Assembly (NCBI RefSeq): GCF_900109265.1
Contig: NZ_FNZM01000018.1
Coordinates: forward strand, 140,337 to 204,336
DNA length: 64,000 bases
Reading direction: 5' to 3'
Source of the DNA: Paraburkholderia tropica
GTDB taxonomy: Bacteria > Pseudomonadota > Gammaproteobacteria > Burkholderiales > Burkholderiaceae
The notes under the pieces: model-generated
The model's input: only the letters and a program-made list of their open reading frames with translations
Databases searched by the model: none
What the model was told of the DNA's origin: nothing
Position numbers and translations under genes: made by a program
In this document: piece after piece, positions 24,408 through 33,704 of the stretch
Layout: each line of letters opens with the position of its first letter
Position numbering within the stretch: the first letter of the stretch is position 1

Positions 24408-25400
24408 TCAGCTCGCTTGCACGCTGCCGCCATGCGCGGCTTGCGCTGCCGTGGGATCGCCGGGCAGCGGCCGGTAATTCAGACGCGCCGACAAATCCAG
24501 CGCCGCCGCGCACACCGCCGTAACGAGCGGCGCGCGCTCGGCTTCGCTGCCGATATCGGAGCGCGGCACCGTGGCCGTGAGCGCCGCGACGATGCGGCCC
24601 GACTGGTCGCGCACAGGCGCGCTCACCACCGAAATCCCCGTTTCGAACGACGCCTCGCTGAGCGCATAGCCCTGCTCCGCGAATTCGCGCACGCGCGCAT
24701 AGAGATCCGCGACCGTGGCGGGCGTGCGGTCCGTATAGCGTTCGAGCTGCTTCTCGGGATAGAGCGCGCGCAGTTCCGTGAGCGAGAGATCGCCCATCAG
24801 CACCTGGCCGTGCACCGTGGCGTGCGCGGGCAGGCGCGTGCCCACATGCACCTTCACCGAGCTGAACATCGGCTCGCGCGTTTGCGCCTTGGCGACGAAC
24901 ACCACGTCGCGCCCGTCGCGGATCAGCAGATGCGTGCTCAGGCCGGTCGCGTCGCGCAGACGTTCGAGCACCGGCGTGCCGAAATCGGTCAGTTCGAGCG
25001 AGCTCAGATACTCGAAGCCGAGCCGCAGCACCGCCACGCTCAGCCGATATTGACGGTCGCCGTTCGCGCGTTCGATGAAGCCGAGCGCTTCCAGCGTCTG
25101 CAGCAGACGAAACGTCGTGGTGCGCGGAATGCCGATGCGGCGCGACAGTTCGGGCGCGCCCAGCACGGGCTCGCGCGCGGAAAATTCGGTGAGGATGCGC
25201 AGGCCGCGTTCGAGGCCCGGCACGAGATAGGTCGAGGCGCCCGCGCCTTCTTCCTCGGCGGGGCTGGCTGCGTCAGCGGCGTCGGCGAGATCGGCAAGGT
25301 CGGCGCTCTGCGCGGCGTCGCGGGTCTCCTCGGGCGGCGCGGCGCGCTTGCCCGGCGCCGGGCTGCGTCGGGCGGCGCCTGTCGTGTTCTTGGTGGCCAT
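24408..25400 (-). CDS. IclR-family transcriptional regulator (second paralogue)
   Basis: A 330-aa IclR regulator from ATG 25400. It has a low-complexity Ala/Glu/Asp-rich N-terminal extension of about 55 residues. The HTH domain follows (LERGLRILTEFSAREPVL, RIGIPRTTTFRLLQTLEALGF), then the effector domain (GLSTHLLIRDGRDVVFVAK, ISVVSAPVRDQSGRIVAAL). Long stretches match the cluster-internal IclR nearly word for word, so the two are recent paralogues or co-evolved partners. Converging on the porin gene, it frames the catabolic cluster on its far side. Likely a regulator of the same promoters. The longer upstream frame is not protein-like. Confidence 0.85.
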   Translation of the reverse strand: MATKNTTGAARRSPAPGKRAAPPEETRDAAQSADLADLADAADAASPAEEEGAGASTYLVPGLERGLRILTEFSAREPVLGAPELSRRIGIPRTTTFRLLQTLEALGFIERANGDRQYRLSVAVLRLGFEYLSSLELTDFGTPVLERLRDATGLSTHLLIRDGRDVVFVAKAQTREPMFSSVKVHVGTRLPAHATVHGQVLMGDLSLTELRALYPEKQLERYTDRTPATVADLYARVREFAEQGYALSEASFETGISVVSAPVRDQSGRIVAALTATVPRSDIGSEAERAPLVTAVCAAALDLSARLNYRPLPGDPTAAQAAHGGSVQAS

Positions 25401-25602
25401 GGCGGCTGGAATCTGCTGAAGTCGGTCGATAAGTGGAGGCAATGATAACGCGAAGCGCCGTCCGGACTTAAAGATCGCGGGTCGGGGCGACATGCTGCCG
25501 CCCCGCTCGACCGCCCGCTTCCGCCAGATTCGCCTCCCGGCCGGGCGCAAAACGCGCTCGCCGGCGCCGCTGATGCCCCGTCTCTACGCGACGACCCGCG
25601 CC

Positions 25603-27156
25603 TCAGGTGCGGAACACCGCCACCGCCGTGGCGAGCCGCCGCGCCTGATCCTCAAGCGACGCCGCGGCCGCGGCCGCCTGCTCGACGAGCGCGGCATTCT
25701 GCTGCGTGACCTGATCCATCTGCGCGACCGCGAGATTCACCTGATCGATGCCGGTGCTCTGCTCGGTCGCCGCCGACGCAATCTCGCCCATGATCGCGCT
25801 CACGCGCCCGATCGCGCCGACGATCTCCTCCATCGTCGTGCCCGAGCGCTCGACCAGCGTCGCGCCGGTTTCCACGCGCGCCGTCGAGGCGTCGATCAGC
25901 GACTTGATCTCCTTGGCCGCGCCAGCGCTGCGCTGCGCGAGCGAGCGCACCTCGCCCGCCACGACCGCGAAGCCGCGCCCTTCCTCGCCCGCGCGCGCCG
26001 CTTCGACCGCCGCGTTGAGCGCCAGAATATTGGTCTGGAACGCGATGCCCTCGATCACGCCGACGATCTCGGCAATGCGCCGCGAGTCGTCGACGATGTT
26101 CTGCATCGTGCCCACCACTTCGCGCGCGAGTTCGCCGCCGCGCGCCGCCAGGCCGGACGCACCGTGCGCCAGCGAACTCGCCTCCTGCGCGTTACCCGCC
26201 GTCTGCTTGACCGTCGACGTCAATTGTTCGATGCTCGCCGCCGTTTCTTCGAGCGAGGCGGCCTGCTCCTCGGTGCGCTGCGACAGATCGGTGTTGCCCG
26301 CGGCGATTTCGCTCACGCCCGTATCGATCGATTCCGCGCCCGCGCGCACCGTGCTCACCATCGTCACGAGCGCGGCCTGCATGCGTTGCAGGGCGGCCGA
26401 GAGCTTGCCCATTTCGTTGCGGCTCGCCACGGCCACCGCCGCGCTCAGGTCGCCCGCCGCGATGCGCTCGAACTGCGCGACGGCGGCGTCCACCGGATGC
26501 ACGATCGCGCGCATCAGCGCCGCGCGGCCGAGCCACGCGCACAGCAGCGCGAACACCATGCCCACGGCCACCGCGACGCTCACCACCTTGAAGCGCGTCT
26601 GCGCGTCGCGATAGCGCTGCGCGCCGTGGTCGATCTGACGCTGTTCGAGCGCGAGCATCGCCTTTTCGAAACCGTTGTAGAGCGCGGGCAGCTTGTGCGC
26701 CTGCAATTCCTGGAAGCCGTTGCGGTCGCCGCTCTTGAGCGCCGCGAGCGCCGGATCGACGCCCGCGTGCAGGAAATTGTTGCGCTTGTCCTGCATGTCG
26801 GCGATCAGGCGGCGATCCTCGTCGTCGTTGCTGGCGAGCGAGAGATAGTGATCGAGCCGATCGTTGGAAATCTTGAGGTAGGTGTCGAAGCGCTTGAGGA
26901 CGGCGTCGGCGCCGGTCTGATCGCCGAGATCGGCGAGCGACGCATAGGTGGCGAGCGCGAGCCGCAGCCGCAAGAGCTGGCCGGCGCTGCCTTCGAGGTC
27001 GGCCACGGCGGGGGTGTCCACCGTGTACATGTCCTGCATCGCGTCGTTGCCCGCGCGCATCGACAGTAGCCCCGCCGCGGCGCCGATCACCAGCACCACG
27101 CCGAAAAACGCCACCATCAGGGTCAAACTCGCGCGTATCGAAAGCTTGTTGAGCAT
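25603..27156 (-). CDS. methyl-accepting chemotaxis protein
   Basis: A 517-aa chemoreceptor. A first membrane helix (LTLMVAFFGVVLVIGAAAGLL) precedes a periplasmic four-helix-bundle (Tar/4HB-MCP type) sensor, about residues 35-190. A second membrane helix follows (VAVAVGMVFALLCAWLG), then HAMP near 215-265 and a long signalling coiled coil. The hairpin tip IAFQTNILALNAAVEAARAG and its return strand are intact. There is no C-terminal NWETF-like pentapeptide, so it needs other receptors for efficient CheR/CheB tethering. AGGAG precedes the start. A FliA-like promoter lies about 170 bases upstream. The ligand is unknown; a neighbouring catabolic substrate is possible but unproven. Confidence 0.9.
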   Translation of the reverse strand: MLNKLSIRASLTLMVAFFGVVLVIGAAAGLLSMRAGNDAMQDMYTVDTPAVADLEGSAGQLLRLRLALATYASLADLGDQTGADAVLKRFDTYLKISNDRLDHYLSLASNDDEDRRLIADMQDKRNNFLHAGVDPALAALKSGDRNGFQELQAHKLPALYNGFEKAMLALEQRQIDHGAQRYRDAQTRFKVVSVAVAVGMVFALLCAWLGRAALMRAIVHPVDAAVAQFERIAAGDLSAAVAVASRNEMGKLSAALQRMQAALVTMVSTVRAGAESIDTGVSEIAAGNTDLSQRTEEQAASLEETAASIEQLTSTVKQTAGNAQEASSLAHGASGLAARGGELAREVVGTMQNIVDDSRRIAEIVGVIEGIAFQTNILALNAAVEAARAGEEGRGFAVVAGEVRSLAQRSAGAAKEIKSLIDASTARVETGATLVERSGTTMEEIVGAIGRVSAIMGEIASAATEQSTGIDQVNLAVAQMDQVTQQNAALVEQAAAAAASLEDQARRLATAVAVFRT

Positions 27157-27327
27157 TCTGGTCTCCTGGAACGCGGCGCGAAAGCGCGATGCGCAGCGTT
27201 CCCTCTGTTCAGCCGGCGCCGGTGCAGGGCGTCGGACGTATCGTCCGCCCTGTCGCGAAGCGTGCGCGGGCGGCTCTATTCGGGTTGGTGTAGTCTCGAT
27301 GCGGCTTTTTTGGGGCTTCAAACCGGG

Positions 27328-27355
27328 TCAACGGCAGCGCGGCGCAAAAACTTTA
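27328..27355 (-). promoter_or_regulatory. sigma-28 (FliA) promoter candidate for the chemoreceptor
   Basis: Minus strand: TAAAGTTT (27355-27348), 12 bases, GCCGTTGA (27335-27328). The -35 matches the flagellar consensus exactly and the -10 matches six of eight (GCCGATAA). The spacer is one base longer than the usual 11. Chemoreceptor genes are commonly FliA-dependent. Confidence 0.5.
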
Positions 27356-27591
27356 GGCACGTGCTTAATGCATCGCGGCGCGCGGCTTGACGTGAAGCAT
27401 GGCGCGATGCCGAACGCGTACCAGCCTTGCGCAAACCTTTCGCCGACGTTACACCGCTCCCGGCGCGCGCCGCCCCTGCTCTACAATCGTCCACTTGCGC
27501 CCGCCGCCTCGACATCCGCGCGGCCAGGCTGCCTTCGAACCCAACTCGCGACGTTCGCCGCATCCGCGAACGCCGCCACCATCACGCCCCC

Positions 27592-28836
27592 ATGCGCCTC
27601 CTCCACACCTCAGACTGGCATCTGGGCCAGAACTTCATGGGCAAGAGCCGCCAGGCCGAGCATCAGCAGCTCATCGACTGGCTTGTTACCCAGCTCGACG
27701 CCCATGCGGTCGACGCCGTCCTGATCGCCGGCGATATTTTCGATACCGGCACGCCGCCGAGCTACGCGCGCGAGCTGTACAGCCAGCTCGTCGTACGCCT
27801 GCACGCCGCGGGCGTGACGCTGCTCCTGCTCGGCGGCAATCACGATTCCGTGGCGACGCTGCGCGAAAGCAGCGCGCTGCTCGAACGCCTGTCGGCCCAG
27901 GTCGTGCCGCACGCGGACGCCGCGCCCAACCAGGTTCGCGTGCTGCCGCTGCGCGGCAAGCCCGACGAAGCGGGCTGCGTGGTCTGCGCGATTCCGTTCA
28001 TCCGCGCGCGCGACGTGATGCAGGGTGAAACCGGCCAGAGCGCCGAACAGAAGCAGCAGTCGCTGCAACAGGCGATTCAGGCCTACTACCAGGCCGTGTT
28101 CGCCGCCGCCGAGACGCGCCGCGCGCAACTGTCCGCCGAACTCGGCCGGCCGGTCCCGCTGATCGCCACCGGCCATCTGACCACCGTGGGCGCGAGTGCG
28201 AGCGAATCGGTGCGCGAGATCTACGTGGGCGCGCTCGACGCGTTCCCCACCAGCGCATTTCCGCCGGCCGACTACATCGCGCTCGGGCATATTCATCGTC
28301 CGCAGAAAGTGGGCGGCCTGGAGCACATCCGCTATAGCGGTTCGCCGATCGCGCTGAGCTTCGACGAAGCCACGCAGCGCAAGGAAATGCTGCTCGTCGA
28401 TGTCGGCGCGAACGGGCTGGACGCCGTCACGCCGCTCGCCGTGCCCGCGTTCCAGACGCTCGCCGCGCTGCGCGGCAATCTGAAGACGCTGCCCGGCGCC
28501 TTCGCCGACATCGCGCGCGACGCCACGCCCGAGCGCCCCGCGTGGCTCGAAGTAACCGTCGCCGAGGACGACTATCTCGCCGACCTGCCCGCGCGCATCC
28601 AGGCGATGACCGAGGATCTGCCGCTCGACGTGCTGCGCATTCGCCGCGAGCGCGGCAACGCCGCCGCGCAACTCTCAGCCGACTCGGGCGTGACGCTCGA
28701 CGAACTCGATCCGCTCGACGTGTTCGCGCGCCGCCTCGCGCACGAAACGCTCGACGACGACGTGCGCGGCGCACTCACCGACCGCTACAAGAACGTACTC
28801 GCCGCCATGCAGGCCACGCCGGAGGACGACGCATGA
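27592..28836 (+). CDS. sbcD: exonuclease subunit SbcD (Mre11 family)
   Basis: A 414-aa nuclease subunit of the SbcCD complex, which cleaves hairpins, cruciforms and protein-blocked DNA ends. The phosphoesterase motifs are in order: TSDWHLG (His/Asp), AGDIFDTG, GGNHDS, ATGHLTT and ALGHIHRPQ. These supply the two-metal site. The C-terminal capping/SbcC-binding domain is present. The ATG at 27592 begins MRLLHTSDWHLGQ, the normal family start; the frame upstream is shadow. Its stop overlaps the sbcC start by four bases (ATGA), the standard sbcDC arrangement. Confidence 0.96.
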   Translation: MRLLHTSDWHLGQNFMGKSRQAEHQQLIDWLVTQLDAHAVDAVLIAGDIFDTGTPPSYARELYSQLVVRLHAAGVTLLLLGGNHDSVATLRESSALLERLSAQVVPHADAAPNQVRVLPLRGKPDEAGCVVCAIPFIRARDVMQGETGQSAEQKQQSLQQAIQAYYQAVFAAAETRRAQLSAELGRPVPLIATGHLTTVGASASESVREIYVGALDAFPTSAFPPADYIALGHIHRPQKVGGLEHIRYSGSPIALSFDEATQRKEMLLVDVGANGLDAVTPLAVPAFQTLAALRGNLKTLPGAFADIARDATPERPAWLEVTVAEDDYLADLPARIQAMTEDLPLDVLRIRRERGNAAAQLSADSGVTLDELDPLDVFARRLAHETLDDDVRGALTDRYKNVLAAMQATPEDDA

Positions 28837-31800
28837 AAATCCGCAGCCTGCGCCTCAAGAATCTCAACTCGCTGAAGGGCGAGTGGCGCATCGACTTCAC
28901 GCAGCCGCCGTTTTCGGAGAACGGCCTGTTCGCGATCAGCGGCCCGACCGGCGCGGGCAAGTCGACACTGCTCGACGCGATCTGCCTCGCGCTCTATCAC
29001 GAGACGCCGCGTCTCAAGACGGTGTCGGCGTCGGCGAACGACATCATGACGCGCCATACCGCCGACTGCCTCGCCGAAGTCGTGTTCGAAGTGAAGGGCG
29101 CGGTCTATCGCGCGTTCTGGAGCCAGCGCCGCTCGCGCGACAAGGTGGACGGCGCGTTGCAGCAGCCGCGCGTCGAACTCGCGACGGTCGAGCACGACGA
29201 CGGCAGCGGCACGATCCTCACGCAGCACATCAACGAGAAATTGCGGCGCGTCGAGGAGATCACGCGGCTCGATTTCCCGCGCTTCACGCGTTCGATGCTG
29301 CTCGCGCAAGGCGGCTTCGCGGCGTTCCTGAACGCGAGCGCGAACGACCGCGCCGAACTGCTCGAAGAACTCACGGGCACGGAAATCTACGGCGAAATCT
29401 CGCGTCAGGTCTACGAGCGCGCGGGCGCGGCGCGCGATGCGCTCAAGCAGTTGCGCGCCCGCGCGGACGGCATGGAATTGCTGACGCCCGAGCAGCGCAC
29501 GGCGATGGAGCAGGACATCGCCGCGCTCGCCGACCAGTCGAACGCGCTCGCCACGCGCACGAAAACGCTGCACGCGCAGCGCCAATGGCGGCGCGATCTG
29601 AGCCAGGCGCAAGCCGACGCGCAAGCGGCGCACACGCGTCTCGCGAGCGCGAGCGCCGCGTACGAGGCCGCCGCGCCCGAGCTCGCGCGCCTCGCCGCGA
29701 GCGAGCCCGCCGAAGCGCTGCGCGCGGCGCATCAGCACGCGCAGCAAACGGACGCTGCCTGCAAACAGACCGATGCCGATCTCGCCGCGTCGCGTCGTCG
29801 CCGCACGGAGCAAGTCGCGGCGCAGCGTCGTCAAACCGGCGCGGCCGCCGCGCTGGCCGCGCGCATCGTGCGCGACGCCGAGCGTCGTCTCGCGCAACTC
29901 GACGCGGAGAAGCAGCAACTCGATCGCTACTGCAGCGCGCACGCGGCGCACGCGCAACTGGGCGAACGCATCGGCGCGTGGCGCGAGCAGTTCGAGCAGC
30001 GCGCGCGCCGTCATGCGGACAGTCGCGCGCGCGAAACGCAGCAGACGGCCCTGCAAAAGCAGCTCGCCGACGCCCACGCGCAGCGCGAACAGCACGGCAA
30101 AACGCTCGCGGATTGCACGCGCGCGCAAGCCGAATCGGACACGCAATTGCGGACGTTGAGCGCCGCGCAGACCACGCGCCTCTCGGGCCAGACACTCGCG
30201 CAACTGCGCGACGCCGCGCAGGCAGCGCAACGCGCGGTCGAGCGCTGGGCGCAGTTGCAGACGCTCGCCGCCCGCCGCCGCCAGCTCGCGACGGAAACCG
30301 CGACGCTCGCGGCCAGTCTCGCGCGCAGCGACAGCGAGATCGCCGCGCAAGATAGCGCGCTCGTCACGCTGCAACGCGCGCACGCCGAACTCCAGGCGCG
30401 CGCCGCCGACAAGCAGACACTGCTCGAACAGGAACAGGTGATTCGCAGTCTCGCGCAGCATCGCGATGCGTTGCAGCCCGGCGAAGCGTGTCCGTTGTGC
30501 GGTTCGCACGATCATCCGGCTATCGCTGCGTATCGAGCGCTCGACGTGTCGGCGACGCAAGGCGCGCTTCAGGCGATCCGCGCCGATCTTCAGGCATCCG
30601 AACAAACGTTGCGCGGCGCGGCTGAGAAACTGTCCGCGTTGCGCGCGACGCAGGCGCAGCAGCGCGCGCAACACGATCAGCTCGCCGCACGCGACACGCA
30701 GGATCGTGCGGACTGGCAGGCGTTGTCGGCGTCGCTCGCTTCGTCGCTGGTTGCGTCGCTCAGGCTCGACGCCGACGCATGGCAGGACGCCGATGCGCTC
30801 GCACAAGCAAGCGAGGCCGCCGCGCAATCGGCGCAGCAAATCCGCCAGCATCTGACCGAGACCGAACGCGCCGAGGAAGCGCTCGCTCAAGCACGCGAAG
30901 CGAATACGCGCTGCGCCCAGGCGCTACAAGCGGCGCAGGCGCGCGGCGAGTTGCTCGAACAGTCGATCGCGAGCGTACAGGAGCGCCGCGCGGAAACCGA
31001 ACGCGAACTCGCGGCATTGCGCGTCCGGATCGAAGAAGAAGCGCAGGCTTTGCTCGCCTCGATGCAGACCGGCACGCAAGCCGACGGCGCGCCGCTCGCG
31101 GCGCTGCCCGACGATCCGCGCGCGTGGCTGCACACGCGCGACGACGAATGGCGCAAGTGGCAGGAGACGCAGCGCCGCCTTCACACGCTCGCGGAATCGC
31201 TCGCGCACGAACGCGCCCAGGCCGACGTCGCGCGCGCGCAACTTCAGGTGTGGCGCGAACGGTGCGCATCGATTGGCGCGGAAGTCGCGCAAGCGGCGCA
31301 GAGCGCGCCGATGGATTCGCTATTCGACGACGAAGACGACGCGCCCGGCGAAGACTTCGCCACGGCCGCCGCACGCGCCGACGCGCTCACGCGCGAACTC
31401 GCAGCGCTCGACGGCCAGATCGCGCAACTCGAACGCTCGCTCGCGCATCAGCGCGACGCCGCCAGCCAGGCCGCGCAAACGTGGAGCGCGGCGCTCGCGG
31501 CGAGTCCGTTCGCGCAGCAGGACGATTTCCTCGCCGCGCTCCTGCCCGCCGAGGAACGCCAGCGCCTGCAAGCACTCAAGCAACAGCGCGAGCAGGAACG
31601 CGACACGGCCACCGCACTGCTGAACAGCGCGCGAGAGAAGCTCGCACGACTCGAAGCGATGGTGGAAGCGACGGCGCAGACCGAAGCCACACTCGCCGAA
31701 CTCGACGCGCAGATCGACAGCGCGGAAAGAGATAACGCGACGCTCAACGAACGGCTCGGCCATCAACGCGGCCTGCTCGCGCGCGACGCGCAGCAGCGCG

Positions 31801-32351
31801 ACAGCCAGCGCGCGCTGTTCGCGCAGATTGACGCGCAGACGCAGGACGCCGATCTCTGGCAGCGCCTCGACGCGCTGATCGGCTCCGCGAAGGGCGACAA
31901 GTTCCGCCGCTTCGCGCAAGGTCTCACGCTCGATCATCTGCTCGCGCTCGCCAATCGCCATCTCGATCGTCTGCATGCGCGCTATCTGCTGCGCCGCAAA
32001 TCGACGGGCGAACTCGAACTGGAAATCGTCGACGGCTGGCAGGCGGACGTCACGCGCGACACGCGCACGCTCTCGGGCGGCGAGAGCTTCCTCGTGAGTC
32101 TCGCGCTGGCGCTCGCGCTCTCCGACCTCGTGAGCCACAAGACCTCGATCGACTCGCTGTTCCTCGACGAAGGCTTCGGCACGCTCGACGGCGACACGCT
32201 GGAAATCGCGCTCGACGCGCTCGACACGCTCAACGCGAGCGGCAAGATGATCGGCGTGATCAGCCACGTCGACAGTCTCAAGGAGCGCATCGCCACGCAG
32301 ATCCGCGTGGAAAAAGGCGGCGGCATCGGCCACTCGCGGCTGGTGATCTAG
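28833..32351 (+). CDS. sbcC: exonuclease subunit SbcC (Rad50-like ATPase)
   Basis: A 1172-aa SMC-like ATPase partner of SbcD. Walker A GPTGAGKST is at 37-45. The Q-loop region follows, then two long Gln/Ala/Arg/Glu-rich coiled-coil arms separated by a zinc hook, CPLC (Cys553, Cys556). The C-terminal ABC signature LSGGESFLVSLALA and Walker B SLFLDEGFGTLD complete the head. The length is somewhat above the E. coli protein because of extended coils. Translational coupling with sbcD. No terminator is evident in the 33 bases before the convergent PaiB-like gene. Confidence 0.95.
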   Translation: MKIRSLRLKNLNSLKGEWRIDFTQPPFSENGLFAISGPTGAGKSTLLDAICLALYHETPRLKTVSASANDIMTRHTADCLAEVVFEVKGAVYRAFWSQRRSRDKVDGALQQPRVELATVEHDDGSGTILTQHINEKLRRVEEITRLDFPRFTRSMLLAQGGFAAFLNASANDRAELLEELTGTEIYGEISRQVYERAGAARDALKQLRARADGMELLTPEQRTAMEQDIAALADQSNALATRTKTLHAQRQWRRDLSQAQADAQAAHTRLASASAAYEAAAPELARLAASEPAEALRAAHQHAQQTDAACKQTDADLAASRRRRTEQVAAQRRQTGAAAALAARIVRDAERRLAQLDAEKQQLDRYCSAHAAHAQLGERIGAWREQFEQRARRHADSRARETQQTALQKQLADAHAQREQHGKTLADCTRAQAESDTQLRTLSAAQTTRLSGQTLAQLRDAAQAAQRAVERWAQLQTLAARRRQLATETATLAASLARSDSEIAAQDSALVTLQRAHAELQARAADKQTLLEQEQVIRSLAQHRDALQPGEACPLCGSHDHPAIAAYRALDVSATQGALQAIRADLQASEQTLRGAAEKLSALRATQAQQRAQHDQLAARDTQDRADWQALSASLASSLVASLRLDADAWQDADALAQASEAAAQSAQQIRQHLTETERAEEALAQAREANTRCAQALQAAQARGELLEQSIASVQERRAETERELAALRVRIEEEAQALLASMQTGTQADGAPLAALPDDPRAWLHTRDDEWRKWQETQRRLHTLAESLAHERAQADVARAQLQVWRERCASIGAEVAQAAQSAPMDSLFDDEDDAPGEDFATAAARADALTRELAALDGQIAQLERSLAHQRDAASQAAQTWSAALAASPFAQQDDFLAALLPAEERQRLQALKQQREQERDTATALLNSAREKLARLEAMVEATAQTEATLAELDAQIDSAERDNATLNERLGHQRGLLARDAQQRDSQRALFAQIDAQTQDADLWQRLDALIGSAKGDKFRRFAQGLTLDHLLALANRHLDRLHARYLLRRKSTGELELEIVDGWQADVTRDTRTLSGGESFLVSLALALALSDLVSHKTSIDSLFLDEGFGTLDGDTLEIALDALDTLNASGKMIGVISHVDSLKERIATQIRVEKGGGIGHSRLVI

Positions 32352-32384
32352 CCGCGCGCAACACAAAAGAACGCGCCGCGCGCC

Positions 32385-33029
32385 TCAGCCCTGTTCGGCC
32401 TTGCGCGCGGCGATCTCCAGCATCGGTTCGCCGATCTCGCGTTCGCCGCGCGCGACGAGCGCCTCGCCCGCGCCGCGAATATCGCGCGCTTCCTTGTTCT
32501 GCGAAAGTTTGCGCTTGCCCGTGAGCCGCGTCATCTCGATCTCGATGCCGACGATGGCCTTGAGCATCGTGTCGAGATAGTCGACGGGCGCATCGCCCAT
32601 CTTCCACGGCTGCGGCTCGCTTGCTTCGTGCGTGCGCGTGAGCCGCGCGACCACGCCACGCACGAACTTCTCGTCGTCGCGCACGCGAATGCGGCCATGT
32701 GCGTGCACGACCGCGTAATTCCAGGTGGGCACCTGCTTGTGGTGTTCGTGCTTGCTCGGATACCACGTCGGCGAAATATAGGCGTCGCCGGCGCGGAAGA
32801 TCGCGAGCACTTCATCGCCGTCCGCGACGTCCTGCCAGAGCGGATTCGCGCGCGCGACGTGCGCGTGCAGCGTGCCGAACGCGCCCTCGCCCGCGAGCAG
32901 TTCGAACGGAATGTGATTGGCGTCGAGTCCGCTCGCGCCGTGCGTGACCAGCGTGCCGAACGGGTGCTGCGCGATGAAGGCGTGCAGCGCCTCGGGGCGG
33001 GATTCGTCGAAATGGGCAGGGACGTACAT
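32385..33029 (-). CDS. FMN-binding PaiB-family protein
   Basis: A 214-aa protein starting MYVPAHFDESRPEALHAFI. The order of motifs matches PaiB/FMN-binding negative transcriptional regulators: FGTLVTHGASGLDANHIPF for the split-barrel flavin site, LHAHVARANPLW, the central YISPTWYPSK and VPTWNYAVVHAHG, and the C-terminal IEIEMTRLTGKRKLSQNK. The fold binds FMN and haem-like cofactors. In Bacillus PaiB affects sporulation and protease genes; the role in proteobacteria is unclear and enzymatic activity is possible. It converges on sbcC and diverges from the NTF2-like gene. Confidence 0.85.
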   Translation of the reverse strand: MYVPAHFDESRPEALHAFIAQHPFGTLVTHGASGLDANHIPFELLAGEGAFGTLHAHVARANPLWQDVADGDEVLAIFRAGDAYISPTWYPSKHEHHKQVPTWNYAVVHAHGRIRVRDDEKFVRGVVARLTRTHEASEPQPWKMGDAPVDYLDTMLKAIVGIEIEMTRLTGKRKLSQNKEARDIRGAGEALVARGEREIGEPMLEIAARKAEQG

Positions 33030-33332
33030 GGGGGCTCCGCGTGGCGCTGTCGGCTCAAGCCGCGCGCATCGAACGTCAAAAAACCTATTGTCACGCCAAA
33101 ACGGCCAACGCTGTAGAGCCAGCGGGAACGGCATTCGGGGAACCAGGCCCGCGTGCAAAAGCGGCGCAATCCGCTCGACGCGTTGCGCGTGCCTGCGACG
33201 AGCACCTCGCAATTGCAACCTTACGATTGCTTGACTTCGCGGGGCCGCCTTCTATGCTTGAACGATCGCCCATTCACGGCGCATCGACGCGAGGCCTGGC
33301 AGACCTCGCGGCGTTCGAACAGGGAGGCGGAC
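33030..33332. other. divergent intergenic region, PaiB-like / NTF2-like
   Basis: 303 bases. The plus-strand half holds the sigma-70 promoter listed separately. The PaiB-like side has a TTGACG hexamer but no good -10 at the right spacing. No small gene is evident. Confidence 0.6.
33231..33258 (+). promoter_or_regulatory. sigma-70 promoter of the NTF2-like gene
   Basis: TTGACT (33231-33236), 16 bases, TATGCT (33253-33258). It is one of the best-matching housekeeping promoters in the window; start expected near 33265, giving a leader of about 68 bases. Confidence 0.65.
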
Positions 33333-33701
33333 ATGGAAGCCGGCGACGCGTTCGCGCAAATCGCGGCGACGATCGAGCGTTTTTTCATCGGCATGCACAA
33401 CGGCGACGCGCGGCGTCTGCGTTCGGCGTTCGATCCGCACGCCCAGCTTTGGGGCTATTACCACGGCGACTTCTATCGCCAGTCGCTCGACGAGTGGATC
33501 GCGGAAATCGAAGGCATGGACAAGCCCTCGGAAAGCGGCGAGCCGTTCGACATGCGCATCGTTGCGGTGGACGTGACGGGCCGCAGCGCGGCAGTCAAAA
33601 CGGCCACGCTGTATCAGGGCTTGCGTTTCACGGATTATCTGACGCTGGTGGAATTCGACGTCGGCTGGAAAATCGTCAACAAGACTTACCACCACGATTG
33701 A
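33333..33701 (+). CDS. NTF2-like / SnoaL-type small protein
   Basis: A 122-aa single-domain protein of the nuclear-transport-factor-2 fold, probably a putative lumazine-binding/SnoaL-like member. The pattern is an N-terminal helix IAATIERFFIGMHNGDARRL, then HAQLWGYYHGDFYRQSLDEW, a strand pair (AVDVTGRSAAVKTATLY) and the closing FDVGWKIVNKTYHHD, the usual cone-shaped pocket end. Function in the cell is unknown; such proteins bind small hydrophobic ligands or act as isomerases. GGGAGG precedes the ATG. It ends three bases from the convergent DeoR gene. Confidence 0.8.
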   Translation: MEAGDAFAQIAATIERFFIGMHNGDARRLRSAFDPHAQLWGYYHGDFYRQSLDEWIAEIEGMDKPSESGEPFDMRIVAVDVTGRSAAVKTATLYQGLRFTDYLTLVEFDVGWKIVNKTYHHD

Positions 33702-33704
33702 CGA

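Noticed and set aside
28785..30890. 701-codon minus-strand frame within sbcC
   Set aside because: Shadow; SbcC in the opposite strand has Walker A, zinc hook and signature motifs.
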